Shown: positions 53,490-60,551 of the stretch, piece after piece
Numbering within the stretch: position 1 is the first letter of the stretch
How the letters are laid out: each line of letters opens with the position of its first letter
Origin: Candidatus Bathyarchaeota archaeon
Lineage (GTDB): Archaea > Thermoproteota > Bathyarchaeia > Bathyarchaeales > Bathyarchaeaceae
Length of the DNA stretch: 62,609 nt
Assembly (NCBI GenBank): GCA_004376295.1
Contig: SOJZ01000016.1
Span: 1 to 62,609, forward strand
Direction: 5' to 3'
Made by a program: the position numbers and the translations under genes
The notes under the pieces: generated by a model
Told to the model about the DNA's origin: nothing
Databases searched by the model: none
Seen by the model: only the letters and a program-made list of their open reading frames with translations

Positions 53490-53701
53490 AATTCTTCGCT
53501 GCCCTTGGGTTTTCTGTATAGATGTACGTCGTCGACTTGGTCGAATTTCTCAAAGCCTACAGTAGCGAGCGTCATCATGCCTTTGATTGACACGGCTCGC
53601 CTCACGATGAATTCATTGTTCAATTGTTGGAACAGCTTTTCCTCGAGGTGAATGTAGATTTGTGTGCTGATGAGGCTTTTGCTTAGAAACAGAACAAACA
53701 T
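53486..53701 (-). CDS. Small island protein (about 71 aa)
   Basis: A roughly 71-residue protein; a longer frame to 53767 would run through a tRNA-T-arm-like sequence. It has a basic-amphipathic core (IYIHLEEKLFQQLNNEFIVRRAVSIKG) and ends VGFEKFDQVDDVHLYRKPK. The last 20 residues recur in a 26-codon remnant at 54734-54814, which shows the frame is under, or was under, protein selection. Function unknown. Confidence 0.5.
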   Translation of the reverse strand: MFVLFLSKSLISTQIYIHLEEKLFQQLNNEFIVRRAVSIKGMMTLATVGFEKFDQVDDVHLYRKPKGSEEL

Positions 53702-53818
53702 GGAGCGCCTGTTCAAATCCGGCGGGTTCAAATCCCGCGATATAAGAATTTTAGTGCATACATGCAAGTTTAAATTAGCACCCCTAATAATCTACGGAAT
53801 GGTGAGGGTGTTAACATA

Positions 53819-54538
53819 ATGAGTAACAAAAAACTTGTAATAGGCATAGTCCTCGGCGTACTTCTAGTTGCTACACTCGTTGGATTAGCCGTTTCAGAAT
53901 ATTTCAAACTTGAGGTTCAAGCTGGCTATGATAAAGGGTGTTCCGAAGGGTACAGTGAAGGGCATAGCGAGGGTTTAAGCGAGGGCTATGACCAAGGCTT
54001 CCTCGTTGGCAACTCAACAGGCTACCAAACTGGAAATAGTAGTGGCTACGAATCGGGATATGACCATGCTTATGACATAGCCTATAATGAGGGACACCTC
54101 CAAGGCTTCACCGACGGCAACACGTTAGGGTACGAAGAGGGATACGATAGTGGTTATTCTCAAGGATTAGATGATGGGGCAGGACACGGCTACACCATAC
54201 GCGACCCCACATACCAGGAAGCCCTACAATTCATAAATGACGATAGAACTGATGCCAACCGGTACGATGACGAAACTTACACATGCGCCAATTTTGCAGC
54301 AGACTTCAAAAACAACGCCTTCAAAGAAGGCTTCCAATCGGGATACGTCATAATCGAGTTTCCCGTCTGGGGCCACGCTATAGTGTGCTTCAACACGATA
54401 GACCGAGGATTAATATTCATAGAGCCACAAGCAGATGAAATAGTTTCATTGAGAGTGGGTTACGTGTATTGGGACCGAACCATCTATGAAGCACCAGATT
54501 ATGATGACACAGTTGTACGGTATATAATAGTATGGTGA
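53819..54538 (+). CDS. Secreted or membrane-anchored protein: GY-repeat stalk plus cysteine-hydrolase-like domain
   Basis: A 239-residue protein. Residues about 5-24 form a signal anchor. Residues about 36-120 are a four-residue-period repeat (GYSEGHSEGLSEGYDQGF type), likely a surface stalk. The C-terminal domain (about 135-239) has TCANFAADFKNNA, VWGHAIVCFNTIDRG and FIEPQADE, in the order Cys, His, Glu/Gln expected of a transglutaminase- or papain-like fold. No exact family identified. TATA-like AATAATC and GGTGAGGGTG precede the ATG. Confidence 0.7.
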   Translation: MSNKKLVIGIVLGVLLVATLVGLAVSEYFKLEVQAGYDKGCSEGYSEGHSEGLSEGYDQGFLVGNSTGYQTGNSSGYESGYDHAYDIAYNEGHLQGFTDGNTLGYEEGYDSGYSQGLDDGAGHGYTIRDPTYQEALQFINDDRTDANRYDDETYTCANFAADFKNNAFKEGFQSGYVIIEFPVWGHAIVCFNTIDRGLIFIEPQADEIVSLRVGYVYWDRTIYEAPDYDDTVVRYIIVW

Positions 54539-54632
54539 ATTTAGAATGAGTGTTCGCATAACCCCCACATTTCAAGCCGTCCTAAACAAGCAGTTAGCTA
54601 ACCTCATGCAATAGATGAAGGCAGCACATTGT

Positions 54633-54699
54633 GGTCTTAAACACAAAAAAGGGGGTTTGCGGGGGATTAACGTCTGCTTGTCTCCACAAACTCGGGCTT
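54633..54699 (-). repeat. R-module copy R2
   Basis: GGTCTTAAACACA, A-run, GGGGG, TTTGCGGGGG, ATTAACGTCTGCTTGTCTCC. It shares with R4 the string GTCTxCTTGTCTCCAC and with R1 and R3 the leading TTAAACA and TGCGGGG. A decayed copy of the HLYRK peptide follows on the minus strand. Confidence 0.65.
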
Positions 54700-54733
54700 C
54701 ATTAGAAGGGCGTGTAGAGCGAAAGAAACGTGA

Positions 54734-54814
54734 CTAATCCTCAACGGTTTTCTGCTTTCGATAGAGATGTATGGCGCCAATCTGGTCGAATTTGGTGAAG
54801 CCCACTGCAGCCAT
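54734..54814 (-). pseudogene. Remnant of the HLYRK small-protein gene
   Basis: A 26-codon frame, AAVGFTKFDQIGAIHLYRK and a short tail, is a clear relative of the C-terminus of the 53486-53701 protein. A stop four codons upstream and no further similarity indicate a truncated copy. It sits beside R2 as the full gene sits beside R1. The rest of the gap 54539-54868 shows nothing else. Confidence 0.55.
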
Positions 54815-54868
54815 AAGAAACTGCTATGTACATACTAAAAAGGAGTTTTGACCTAAGCACGTTCTTAC

Positions 54869-55486
54869 TCATGAGATAACTTGATTAATGAAATCCTTTA
54901 CTTGATCAAATGCAACATCACCAAAAGGCCAATATCCTGCTTTAGCCGCTTCACCCAATCGTTTATCTGGTGTTGGTCTTGATGCAAGAAAGACATGAAC
55001 TTTGGCTTTAGACAGTTCATTAGGGAAGACACTATGCTCATTTAAACACTGAAAGTAACTTTCCATGCAAGGAGTAGCAGGATTTGAGCTTACGGATTCG
55101 ATACACAAATCTTCCAACATGCCATTTTCTCTTACTCTCGGCAATATCATCACTTCAACCTTGGGATTGCTACCAATAGGCACTAATGGTTGTGGTGGTT
55201 GTTGTAAATTCGCACCTCTCAAAGCTGCACAAACGCTCTCGAAGGTGGCGGAATTGTCGTCATCTGCATCTACAGCGATGCCCAATGAAGTAACTTGGTG
55301 GAAGCCAGAAGCAATAACAAGAGCTTCGAGATAATCTCCTAGTCTTGATTTTCCACTGCATTCAACAACTTGAATATTCTGCAAATTCATGTGATCGATT
55401 AGCGCTTCAAAGAAATTTAAGTCATCTTTACCCTCTACAACCACTAATCTTGGCTTGGTAATGCGAATTGGTGGCTCCCATGTCAT
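54869..55486 (-). CDS. TOPRIM-type DUF3226 protein
   Basis: A 205-residue TOPRIM-fold protein: Glu of VVVEGKDDLNFFEALI (about 15-30) and the acidic AVDADDDNSATF (about 73-84), with a C-terminal helical part. DUF3226/DUF4435 proteins pair with ABC-type ATPases in OLD- and PARIS-like anti-phage systems, where the TOPRIM acts as a nuclease effector. Its ATG overlaps the ATPase stop (TAATG). The effector role is inference from that family. Confidence 0.8.
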   Translation of the reverse strand: MTWEPPIRITKPRLVVVEGKDDLNFFEALIDHMNLQNIQVVECSGKSRLGDYLEALVIASGFHQVTSLGIAVDADDDNSATFESVCAALRGANLQQPPQPLVPIGSNPKVEVMILPRVRENGMLEDLCIESVSSNPATPCMESYFQCLNEHSVFPNELSKAKVHVFLASRPTPDKRLGEAAKAGYWPFGDVAFDQVKDFINQVIS

Positions 55487-56577
55487 TATCTCACCTCTAG
55501 TCCACTTTCAATTGATGTTGATAGTGTGTTTTGGTCATATGTCACTGCACGTATAATATCGCGTTTACGTTCCAGCCGATGTAACCGAAAGTCATTAAAT
55601 CCACTCTCCAAAAATGCATGATGAGCTGCTACAATGCATTCATAACTGTGAGTCGTCGCAAAGATTTGAGTATTGAACTGTCTCGAAGCTTCCCCCATAA
55701 CACGCCAAATTTTGGGTAAAATAGTGTGATGAATACCATTCTCAAATTCATCCAAGAGCACAATGCCATTCTGGGCATCGCTAATAGCCAAGGTCAAACT
55801 TGCAATTCGCATTATCCCTTCACCCATAAGCTGTAGAGGCACAAGGCGATCAAGTCCAATGTCGCCCTTTATCATTTCCAAGTCACCTTCTTTGACCAAA
55901 GAAAGACGTTCAAGTCTTGGCTCTATTACCCTCAGGACTCGCAAGAGCACATCTTGTCTCTTATTTGTTTCAAGTTTCCCAAAGCGCTCTATGTCTTCTT
56001 TGAAGGGACGAATCCTTGCAGGCATGAAAATTAGTTTAAATGGCAGAGATGGCGGAATTGGTAGAACAAGAGGATTTTTCCATCCACGACCAAATATCAT
56101 GTAATATTCAAAAATGTCTTCTCCAGGTTTCACAAACTCAAATCTGAGCACATGAGCAGCTTCTAATGAGATGTGTCTCTCTCCAGGACTTGCCGCTGGG
56201 TAGCTCGAGATAAGTCTGCTTATTTTCATTAGTCCCTCAGGATCCCGAATGGCTCTCAGCCGAAGCGTCATTGTACCACTCTCTTCATAATCTCCAACAA
56301 ATTCAATTGTCTTTTCTGTATCAAAACCTCTAAAGAGTGAAATCCAAGGTATGTCAGCCCACTGACCAAACTCAATCTTCACACCTCTAATGCCGCGAAA
56401 GTTGTCGATTCGCATAGTCAATTCCGGATTATATGCTCCAGAATGAACAAACAAGGCTTCCAAGAGAGCTGTTTTTCCGATATTATTTGCACCTGAAATT
56501 AGATTGATCCGTGATATATCCGGAATCGTTAGATCTTGGAAGCAGCGGAAATTGCTGACTTTGAAAGAGCGGTACAT
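55486..56577 (-). CDS. OLD/AriA-like AAA ATPase (ABC-type, AAA_15/21)
   Basis: A 363-residue ATPase: Walker A SGANNIGKTALLEA at about 28-41, ABC-type signature region LMGEGIMRIASL, Walker B NGIVLLDEFENGIHH and the switch ATTHSYECI. The middle region is divergent. It has no coiled-coil long enough for an SMC. With the translationally coupled TOPRIM gene it forms a two-gene unit like PARIS (AriA/AriB) or split OLD. It probably senses invading DNA or a phage protein and unleashes the TOPRIM partner. Confidence 0.82.
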   Translation of the reverse strand: MYRSFKVSNFRCFQDLTIPDISRINLISGANNIGKTALLEALFVHSGAYNPELTMRIDNFRGIRGVKIEFGQWADIPWISLFRGFDTEKTIEFVGDYEESGTMTLRLRAIRDPEGLMKISRLISSYPAASPGERHISLEAAHVLRFEFVKPGEDIFEYYMIFGRGWKNPLVLPIPPSLPFKLIFMPARIRPFKEDIERFGKLETNKRQDVLLRVLRVIEPRLERLSLVKEGDLEMIKGDIGLDRLVPLQLMGEGIMRIASLTLAISDAQNGIVLLDEFENGIHHTILPKIWRVMGEASRQFNTQIFATTHSYECIVAAHHAFLESGFNDFRLHRLERKRDIIRAVTYDQNTLSTSIESGLEVR

Positions 56578-56660
56578 TTGAAATCACCTCTATTTCTCCA
56601 ATAATAGTTTGAGCACCTTTTAATCTTTAGTGTTTCATGTACCTGAACGGTTTTTGCGGC

Positions 56661-56725
56661 ATGCATGCATTCTCTCTTTCCACCGAATATGAATTCATGT
56701 GTTCAGCATTTAGGCATGCATGCAC
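56661..56725. repeat. Pair of GCATGCATGCA motifs
   Basis: GCATGCATGCAT near 56661-56672 and GCATGCATGCA near 56714-56724, about 40 bases apart, upstream of the ATPase gene. A central ATATGAATTCATGT is near-palindromic. The arrangement recalls the ends of the hairpin elements at 13036 and 15462 without their core. Confidence 0.5.
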
Positions 56726-56780
56726 GTAGCAAAATTGGTTTAGATAACACGGTTTTTCGTCTAGTTATTTATGAATGGCT

Positions 56781-56845
56781 GGCCTTAAACACAAAAAAAG
56801 AGGGAAGTTGCGGGGATATCCCCATTGCTCTGGGGTTCGAATCCG
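56781..56845 (-). repeat. R-module copy R3 with palindrome and tRNA-like TTCGAATCC
   Basis: GGCCTTAAACACA, A-run, GAGGG, TTGCGGGG, then a perfect GGGGATATCCCC palindrome (56812-56823) and GGGGTTCGAATCC, the consensus of a tRNA T arm. No complete tRNA can be folded here. Confidence 0.6.
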
Positions 56846-56881
56846 ACCCTCACTTTTGGAGTCGATCGATCTTTCTTAACC

Positions 56882-57118
56882 TCAGTTTGCGGATTCCTTT
56901 AACCACCGTTTGCAAATCTTTTGCCATAGCACCATCCACGTCACAGCGATTATTAAAATGAAGATGCCGCCCAAAGCTACCAGACCTCCCACAACCATGC
57001 GCATGTGTACAGCCAGAACGATTCCAATAACAATTTGTATTAATCCCACTACGAAAAGATATTTTGCGTACCAGCTTGCAGAAGAAAACATCGCCTTTAA
57101 TTTTTTCGCGAACTCCAT
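56882..57118 (-). CDS. Small two-helix membrane protein (78 aa)
   Basis: A 78-residue protein with an amphipathic basic N-terminus (MEFAKKLKAMF), two hydrophobic helices (about 18-38 and 42-66) and a basic tail WQKICKRWLKE. It lies between R3 and R4 at the right end of the island. No family recognised; a frame starting seven bases further out is its shadow. Confidence 0.5.
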   Translation of the reverse strand: MEFAKKLKAMFSSASWYAKYLFVVGLIQIVIGIVLAVHMRMVVGGLVALGGIFILIIAVTWMVLWQKICKRWLKESAN

Positions 57119-57177
57119 GTTTCACCGCAAATTAAGGATTAACCAGCAATGTATAAATCTTCGTTTGGAATAACCAC

Positions 57178-57245
57178 AGTGAACTGCAATAAAAAAGGGG
57201 ATGTGCGGGGGATAAACGTCTCCTTGTCTCCACGCTATAGGGTTT
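57178..57245 (-). repeat. R-module copy R4 at the right end of the island
   Basis: CAATAAAAAAGGGG, TGTGCGGGGG, ATAAACGTCTCCTTGTCTCC then CACGCTATAGGGTTT, ending exactly at the target duplication. It is the closest relative of R2. This suggests the R module is the element's terminus and that R1-R3 are internal or former ends. Confidence 0.65.
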
Positions 57246-57650
57246 CGTGAGAAGCCTGACGTCTGGATTTTGCGAGGGGAGTTCAGTGTTTTGGCGAAGT
57301 TGCGGGAGATGTTGAGAGAGACTAGGAAGGAGTTAATGGTTGCGGCCCCATTGTTTGCGAAGGGTTTTGTGAGTGCCAGTGTTCCGTTGTTGAGTCGTTT
57401 GTGTGATGATGGAGTTAACGTTCAGGTTATGGTTACACATGATTGGGGTCTAGAGAAGCTGGCTGGGACTGGAGAGGTCAGGGTTCGGGATAGTATGTTT
57501 GGTGGAGGCGTCATTGCAGATGGTAGAGAGGCTTTGCTTTTTCTCGGTGAGGATGAAGCTACGCTTGTTATATGGTCAAATCACATGGGACTAGTCAAGT
57601 TTGCAAGAGACTACTTTCAGTATTTGTGGAGTTCATCCGAGAAAGTGTGA
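57246..57650 (+). pseudogene. TrmB-family regulator, 3' part (interrupted gene)
   Basis: Begins R-E-K-P-D-V-W-I-L-R-G-E-F in the same frame as the 5' part and continues through the TrmB C-terminal sugar/ligand domain with PLD-like fold (RKELMVAAPLFAKGF, VNVQVMVTHDWGLEKLA, LVIWSNHMGLVKFARDYFQYLW). Joined to 50372-50724 with the duplication removed it gives about 248 residues, the normal family length. It has an in-frame TTG at 57270 but no good ribosome-binding site. Confidence 0.9.
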
Positions 57651-57680
57651 TTACAAAGCTTTTTTGTGGGCCTAAACGTG

Positions 57681-57998
57681 TTATTCTCTTCTTTCAACCG
57701 CTAAGGTGCATCTTGTGGCTAAGGCGGCTATTGTTCCCAGCGCTGCAAGCCACGGGGCTATGATGACTCCTACTACTCCAACTGTGGCGGGTATCTCAAG
57801 GAGCGTTTTGCCTTTTTCGTCCCTTATAATAATTCTTGTGACGTTTCCTTCGCGGATCAGCTCTTTGACTTTGCTAACAAGGTTGTCTGCTGAAATTGAG
57901 AATTCTTCTTTCACAACTTTCTTGACTGCGACTCCACAATTGGGACAAAATCTTGAATCTTCGGGCAACTCGGCTCCGCATTTTGCGCAATGTACCAA
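57681..57998 (-). CDS. Zinc-ribbon plus DUF4342 protein
   Basis: A 105-residue protein: N-terminal zinc ribbon CAKCGAELPEDSRFCPNCG (about 4-22), then a DUF4342 domain (EEFSISADNLVSKVKELIREGNVTRIIIRDEKG) ending in a hydrophobic hairpin (PATVGVVGVIIAPWLAALGTIAAL). The family is of unknown function, possibly membrane-associated. It is convergent with the trmB 3' part, just outside the island. Confidence 0.85.
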   Translation of the reverse strand: MVHCAKCGAELPEDSRFCPNCGVAVKKVVKEEFSISADNLVSKVKELIREGNVTRIIIRDEKGKTLLEIPATVGVVGVIIAPWLAALGTIAALATRCTLAVERRE

Positions 57999-58026
57999 TT
58001 TCTTACTCCCACACAGTGTTAGAGAA

Positions 58027-58674
58027 TCATTTGAAATATGTTCTGGCTTCTAGGAGGTCTTTCATGGTGTTTATTGTAAACCACATTCCATGGTAGGTGT
58101 ATCCGCGGAGTATTTTTTGGTCTGCTAGTCTTTGCATCGTGGTGAGTTCGAAGTCGCCTTTTTCTGGGAAGTATCTTTCAACTACCGCTTTTTTGAATAC
58201 GTGGTGACCAGCACTTACGTAGATGTCAAGTGTTGGTCTGCGTTCAAATCTCACTACTTCGATTCCGTTTCGAAGTGTTACTTTGCTGAAAGGTAGGATG
58301 GGTTTGGCGAGGAGTGTTCCAGCTCCTTTGGTGGCGTAGTCGTAGAGTTCATTTGGGTCATAGAAGACGATGTCGTCTATGTTCATGACGTAAGCTATGT
58401 TTCCTTTGATTTTTTTGAAGGCTTTTTTGGTGGCTCCTCCTGTTCCCAAGTTGTCCTTTTCCACAGAGAATGTGACTGGGAGTTTTGTTAGGTCGTCTCT
58501 GTTTGATGCTATGATGATGTTTTCGAATCCGTGTGAGCGTAGCCAGTTTATTTGATGGTCTATGAGGGTTTGTTTGTTTATTTTTAGTAGGGGTTTTGGA
58601 ATCCATGTGGTGGGTTTGAGTCTCCATCCTTGTCCCCCTGCGAGCACTATTGCCTCTTGCACGTTGTCTTTCAC
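58027..58674 (-). CDS. Sugar-phosphate nucleotidyltransferase-like protein
   Basis: A 215-residue Rossmann-type nucleotidyltransferase: VLAGGQGWRLKPTTWIPKPLLKIN (G-x-G-x-R-L-x-P-T and the PKP lysine) and MNIDDIVFYD for the metal Asp. It resembles mannose-1-phosphate guanylyl- or glucose-1-phosphate thymidylyl-transferases but lacks the longer C-terminal acyltransferase domain. It follows the zinc-ribbon gene region on the same strand; sugar specificity is unknown. Confidence 0.82.
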   Translation of the reverse strand: MKDNVQEAIVLAGGQGWRLKPTTWIPKPLLKINKQTLIDHQINWLRSHGFENIIIASNRDDLTKLPVTFSVEKDNLGTGGATKKAFKKIKGNIAYVMNIDDIVFYDPNELYDYATKGAGTLLAKPILPFSKVTLRNGIEVVRFERRPTLDIYVSAGHHVFKKAVVERYFPEKGDFELTTMQRLADQKILRGYTYHGMWFTINTMKDLLEARTYFK

Positions 58675-58870
58675 CTACGTCACTTCAAATTGCCAGTGTG
58701 TCTAAAGAATTATGTGATTAAGTGTAGATGCTTATATCAATTGCTAATGTGACCCAAAAGCTGTATCAGGCCTGAGAAGCCTGTTCAAGAATCAAGTGAC
58801 CTATGGAAAAGGAGGATTAGAGATAGTCAAGTTATATGAATCAAGTTGAAAACATAAAACGAGCGGGTTG

Positions 58871-59008
58871 ATGATGGAAAAGATTATCTTGGAGGGCCTA
58901 TACTCACATTTTGGACTTGCATATCGAACTAAAGAAAACTACAGCTTTGCAGATTACGTATTCTCTCCTATTTGCCTCTCCTTTCTAAGCTTGAATAGTT
59001 TTCAGTAA
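58871..59008 (+). CDS. Possible 45-aa small ORF
   Basis: A 45-codon frame (MMEKIILEGLYSHFGLAY...) in the 395-base gap before the dihydrolipoamide dehydrogenase gene. It begins with a tandem ATG but has only a weak GCGGG upstream and no known relatives that I recognise. The rest of the gap holds a TATA-like TTATATGAATC near 58832-58842 and no other structure. Confidence 0.2.
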   Translation: MMEKIILEGLYSHFGLAYRTKENYSFADYVFSPICLSFLSLNSFQ

Positions 59009-59069
59009 CGCGCGCTAACCAAGGCTCAAATATGACTTGCTCAATATTGCTAAGTCGATAGTGGCTGAT

Positions 59070-60506
59070 ATGAAAGAATACGATTTGATTGCAATAGGTA
59101 CGGGCTCGGCGATGTCCATTGTGGATGCCATGATTCAAGAGAATCCGGACATGAGAGTTGCCATCATAGATAAGGATGAACCTGGTGGGATTTGTCTCAC
59201 ACGGGGTTGTATACCTTCAAAAATATTGTTATATCCTGCTGAGTTAGTGAGGACGGTACAAAGAGCTGGTAAATTTGGAATAGAGATTGATGTGAAGAAG
59301 ATAGATTTTGAAAAGGTCATGGAGCGGATGAGAACCCTTATTCATGGAGAGGTAAACATGATACGAGAAGGACTTTCGCATTCTAAGAACATAGATTACT
59401 ATCCCGCTATAGCAGAATTTATTGCACCATACACATTAAAGGTTAACAATGATACCATAAAGTCAAAGTTGATCTTTCTTTGCACGGGATCGAAGCCCAT
59501 GATCCCTCCAATAAAAGGACTTGAAAAGGTAGGTTATCTTACTAGTGACACAATCCTTGGAATAAATCGACTACCTGCAAGTATCGCCATTGTTGGTGGA
59601 GGATATATTGCTACTGAATACGGTCATTTCCTTTCAGCCATGGGATCAAAAGTTACAGTAATTGGCAGAAATCCACAGTTTCTCCCAAAAGAAGAACCCG
59701 AAGTATCGGCACTGGCCAAAAGAGAGTTGCAGAAACACATGAAAATTATCACTAACCACGAGGTGCGCGAGGCAGAAAAGACGTTGACGGGTAAGAAGAA
59801 ACTCGTTGCTGTTGACAGAGATAATGGAAAAAAGATAGAAATAACAGCCGAAGAAATACTGGTCGCTACCGGAAGGGGTTCAAACACAGACGTACTTCAT
59901 CCAGAAAGAGGGGAAATAAAAACGGACCAGAGAGGATGGATTATCGTTAATGAGTATCTGGAGACCTCGCAACCAAATGTTTGGGCCTTCGGAGACGCGA
60001 ACGGCAAATACCAATTCAAACATGTGGCAAACTACGAAGCTTTAGTCGTATACTACAATGCCATACTGAAAAAAAGGGTAAAGGTCGATTACCACGCTAT
60101 ACCGCACGCTGTATTCGCGTATCCTGAAATAGCAAGTGTCGGGCTTAAAGAGAAAGAAGCAGTAGAGAAATACAGGAAAGACAAGGTACTAATCGGGATC
60201 CAGAGATATCAAGACACTGCTAAGGGAGAAGCCATGGGTGTAGAAGACTACTTTGTCAAGGTCATCGTTGAGAAGCGAACAATGAAGATCTTGGGAGCAC
60301 ATATCATTGGGCCTTATGCCTCTGTTCTAATACAGGAGGTAATAAACCTGATGTACACTCCTGAACAAAGCGCAGAGCCAATAATTAGAGGAATGCATAT
60401 CCATCCTGCTCTAAACGAGGTGGTAGAAAGGGCATTTCATTCCCTTATGGCAACAGAACAGTACCATCACGTCATTGAGCACCACTATGAACTTCCTATT
60501 AAGTAA
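59070..60506 (+). CDS. lpd: Dihydrolipoamide dehydrogenase-like flavoprotein
   Basis: A 478-residue pyridine nucleotide-disulfide oxidoreductase: FAD site IAIGTGSAMSIVDAM, redox-active CLTRGC (GGICLTRGCIPSKIL), NAD site IVGGGYIATEYGHFLSAMG, and the C-terminal His-Glu in HIHPALNEVVERAF. This fits Lpd (or mercuric-reductase-like relatives). ATG 59070 is preferred over the 59037 start because the family begins just before YDLIAIG. No pyruvate or glycine complex genes are adjacent; interestingly the GcvH-like proteins at 2191-3396 cannot carry lipoate. Confidence 0.87.
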   Translation: MKEYDLIAIGTGSAMSIVDAMIQENPDMRVAIIDKDEPGGICLTRGCIPSKILLYPAELVRTVQRAGKFGIEIDVKKIDFEKVMERMRTLIHGEVNMIREGLSHSKNIDYYPAIAEFIAPYTLKVNNDTIKSKLIFLCTGSKPMIPPIKGLEKVGYLTSDTILGINRLPASIAIVGGGYIATEYGHFLSAMGSKVTVIGRNPQFLPKEEPEVSALAKRELQKHMKIITNHEVREAEKTLTGKKKLVAVDRDNGKKIEITAEEILVATGRGSNTDVLHPERGEIKTDQRGWIIVNEYLETSQPNVWAFGDANGKYQFKHVANYEALVVYYNAILKKRVKVDYHAIPHAVFAYPEIASVGLKEKEAVEKYRKDKVLIGIQRYQDTAKGEAMGVEDYFVKVIVEKRTMKILGAHIIGPYASVLIQEVINLMYTPEQSAEPIIRGMHIHPALNEVVERAFHSLMATEQYHHVIEHHYELPIK

Positions 60507-60551
60507 GTGAGGATATCGTTTAACGCCTGCACTAAGTTAGTTGCGAAAAAG

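Larger units (their letters stand above)
50725..57245. mobile_element. 6.5-kb insertion within trmB
   Basis: 6521 bases separate the two halves of one trmB gene and are flanked by 11-bp direct repeats. The ends show related sequence in inverted orientation: CCCTACAC at the left (repeated as GAAGCCCTACAT at about 50740) and AAACCCTATAG at the right, read inward. Cargo: two unrecognised genes, a DUF362 fragment, small membrane proteins, a secreted cysteine-hydrolase-like protein, a TOPRIM-ATPase pair and four R-module repeats. No transposase or integrase frame is visible, so mobilisation would need an enzyme in trans or a lost one. Confidence 0.8.

Noticed and set aside
53710-53740. Complete tRNA gene
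   Set aside because: Only a T-arm-like segment is present; no acceptor, D or anticodon arms can be folded.
53395-57245. Integron attC sites at the R modules
   Set aside because: The paired RYYYAAC/GTTRRRY core is not visible and no integron integrase is in the window.
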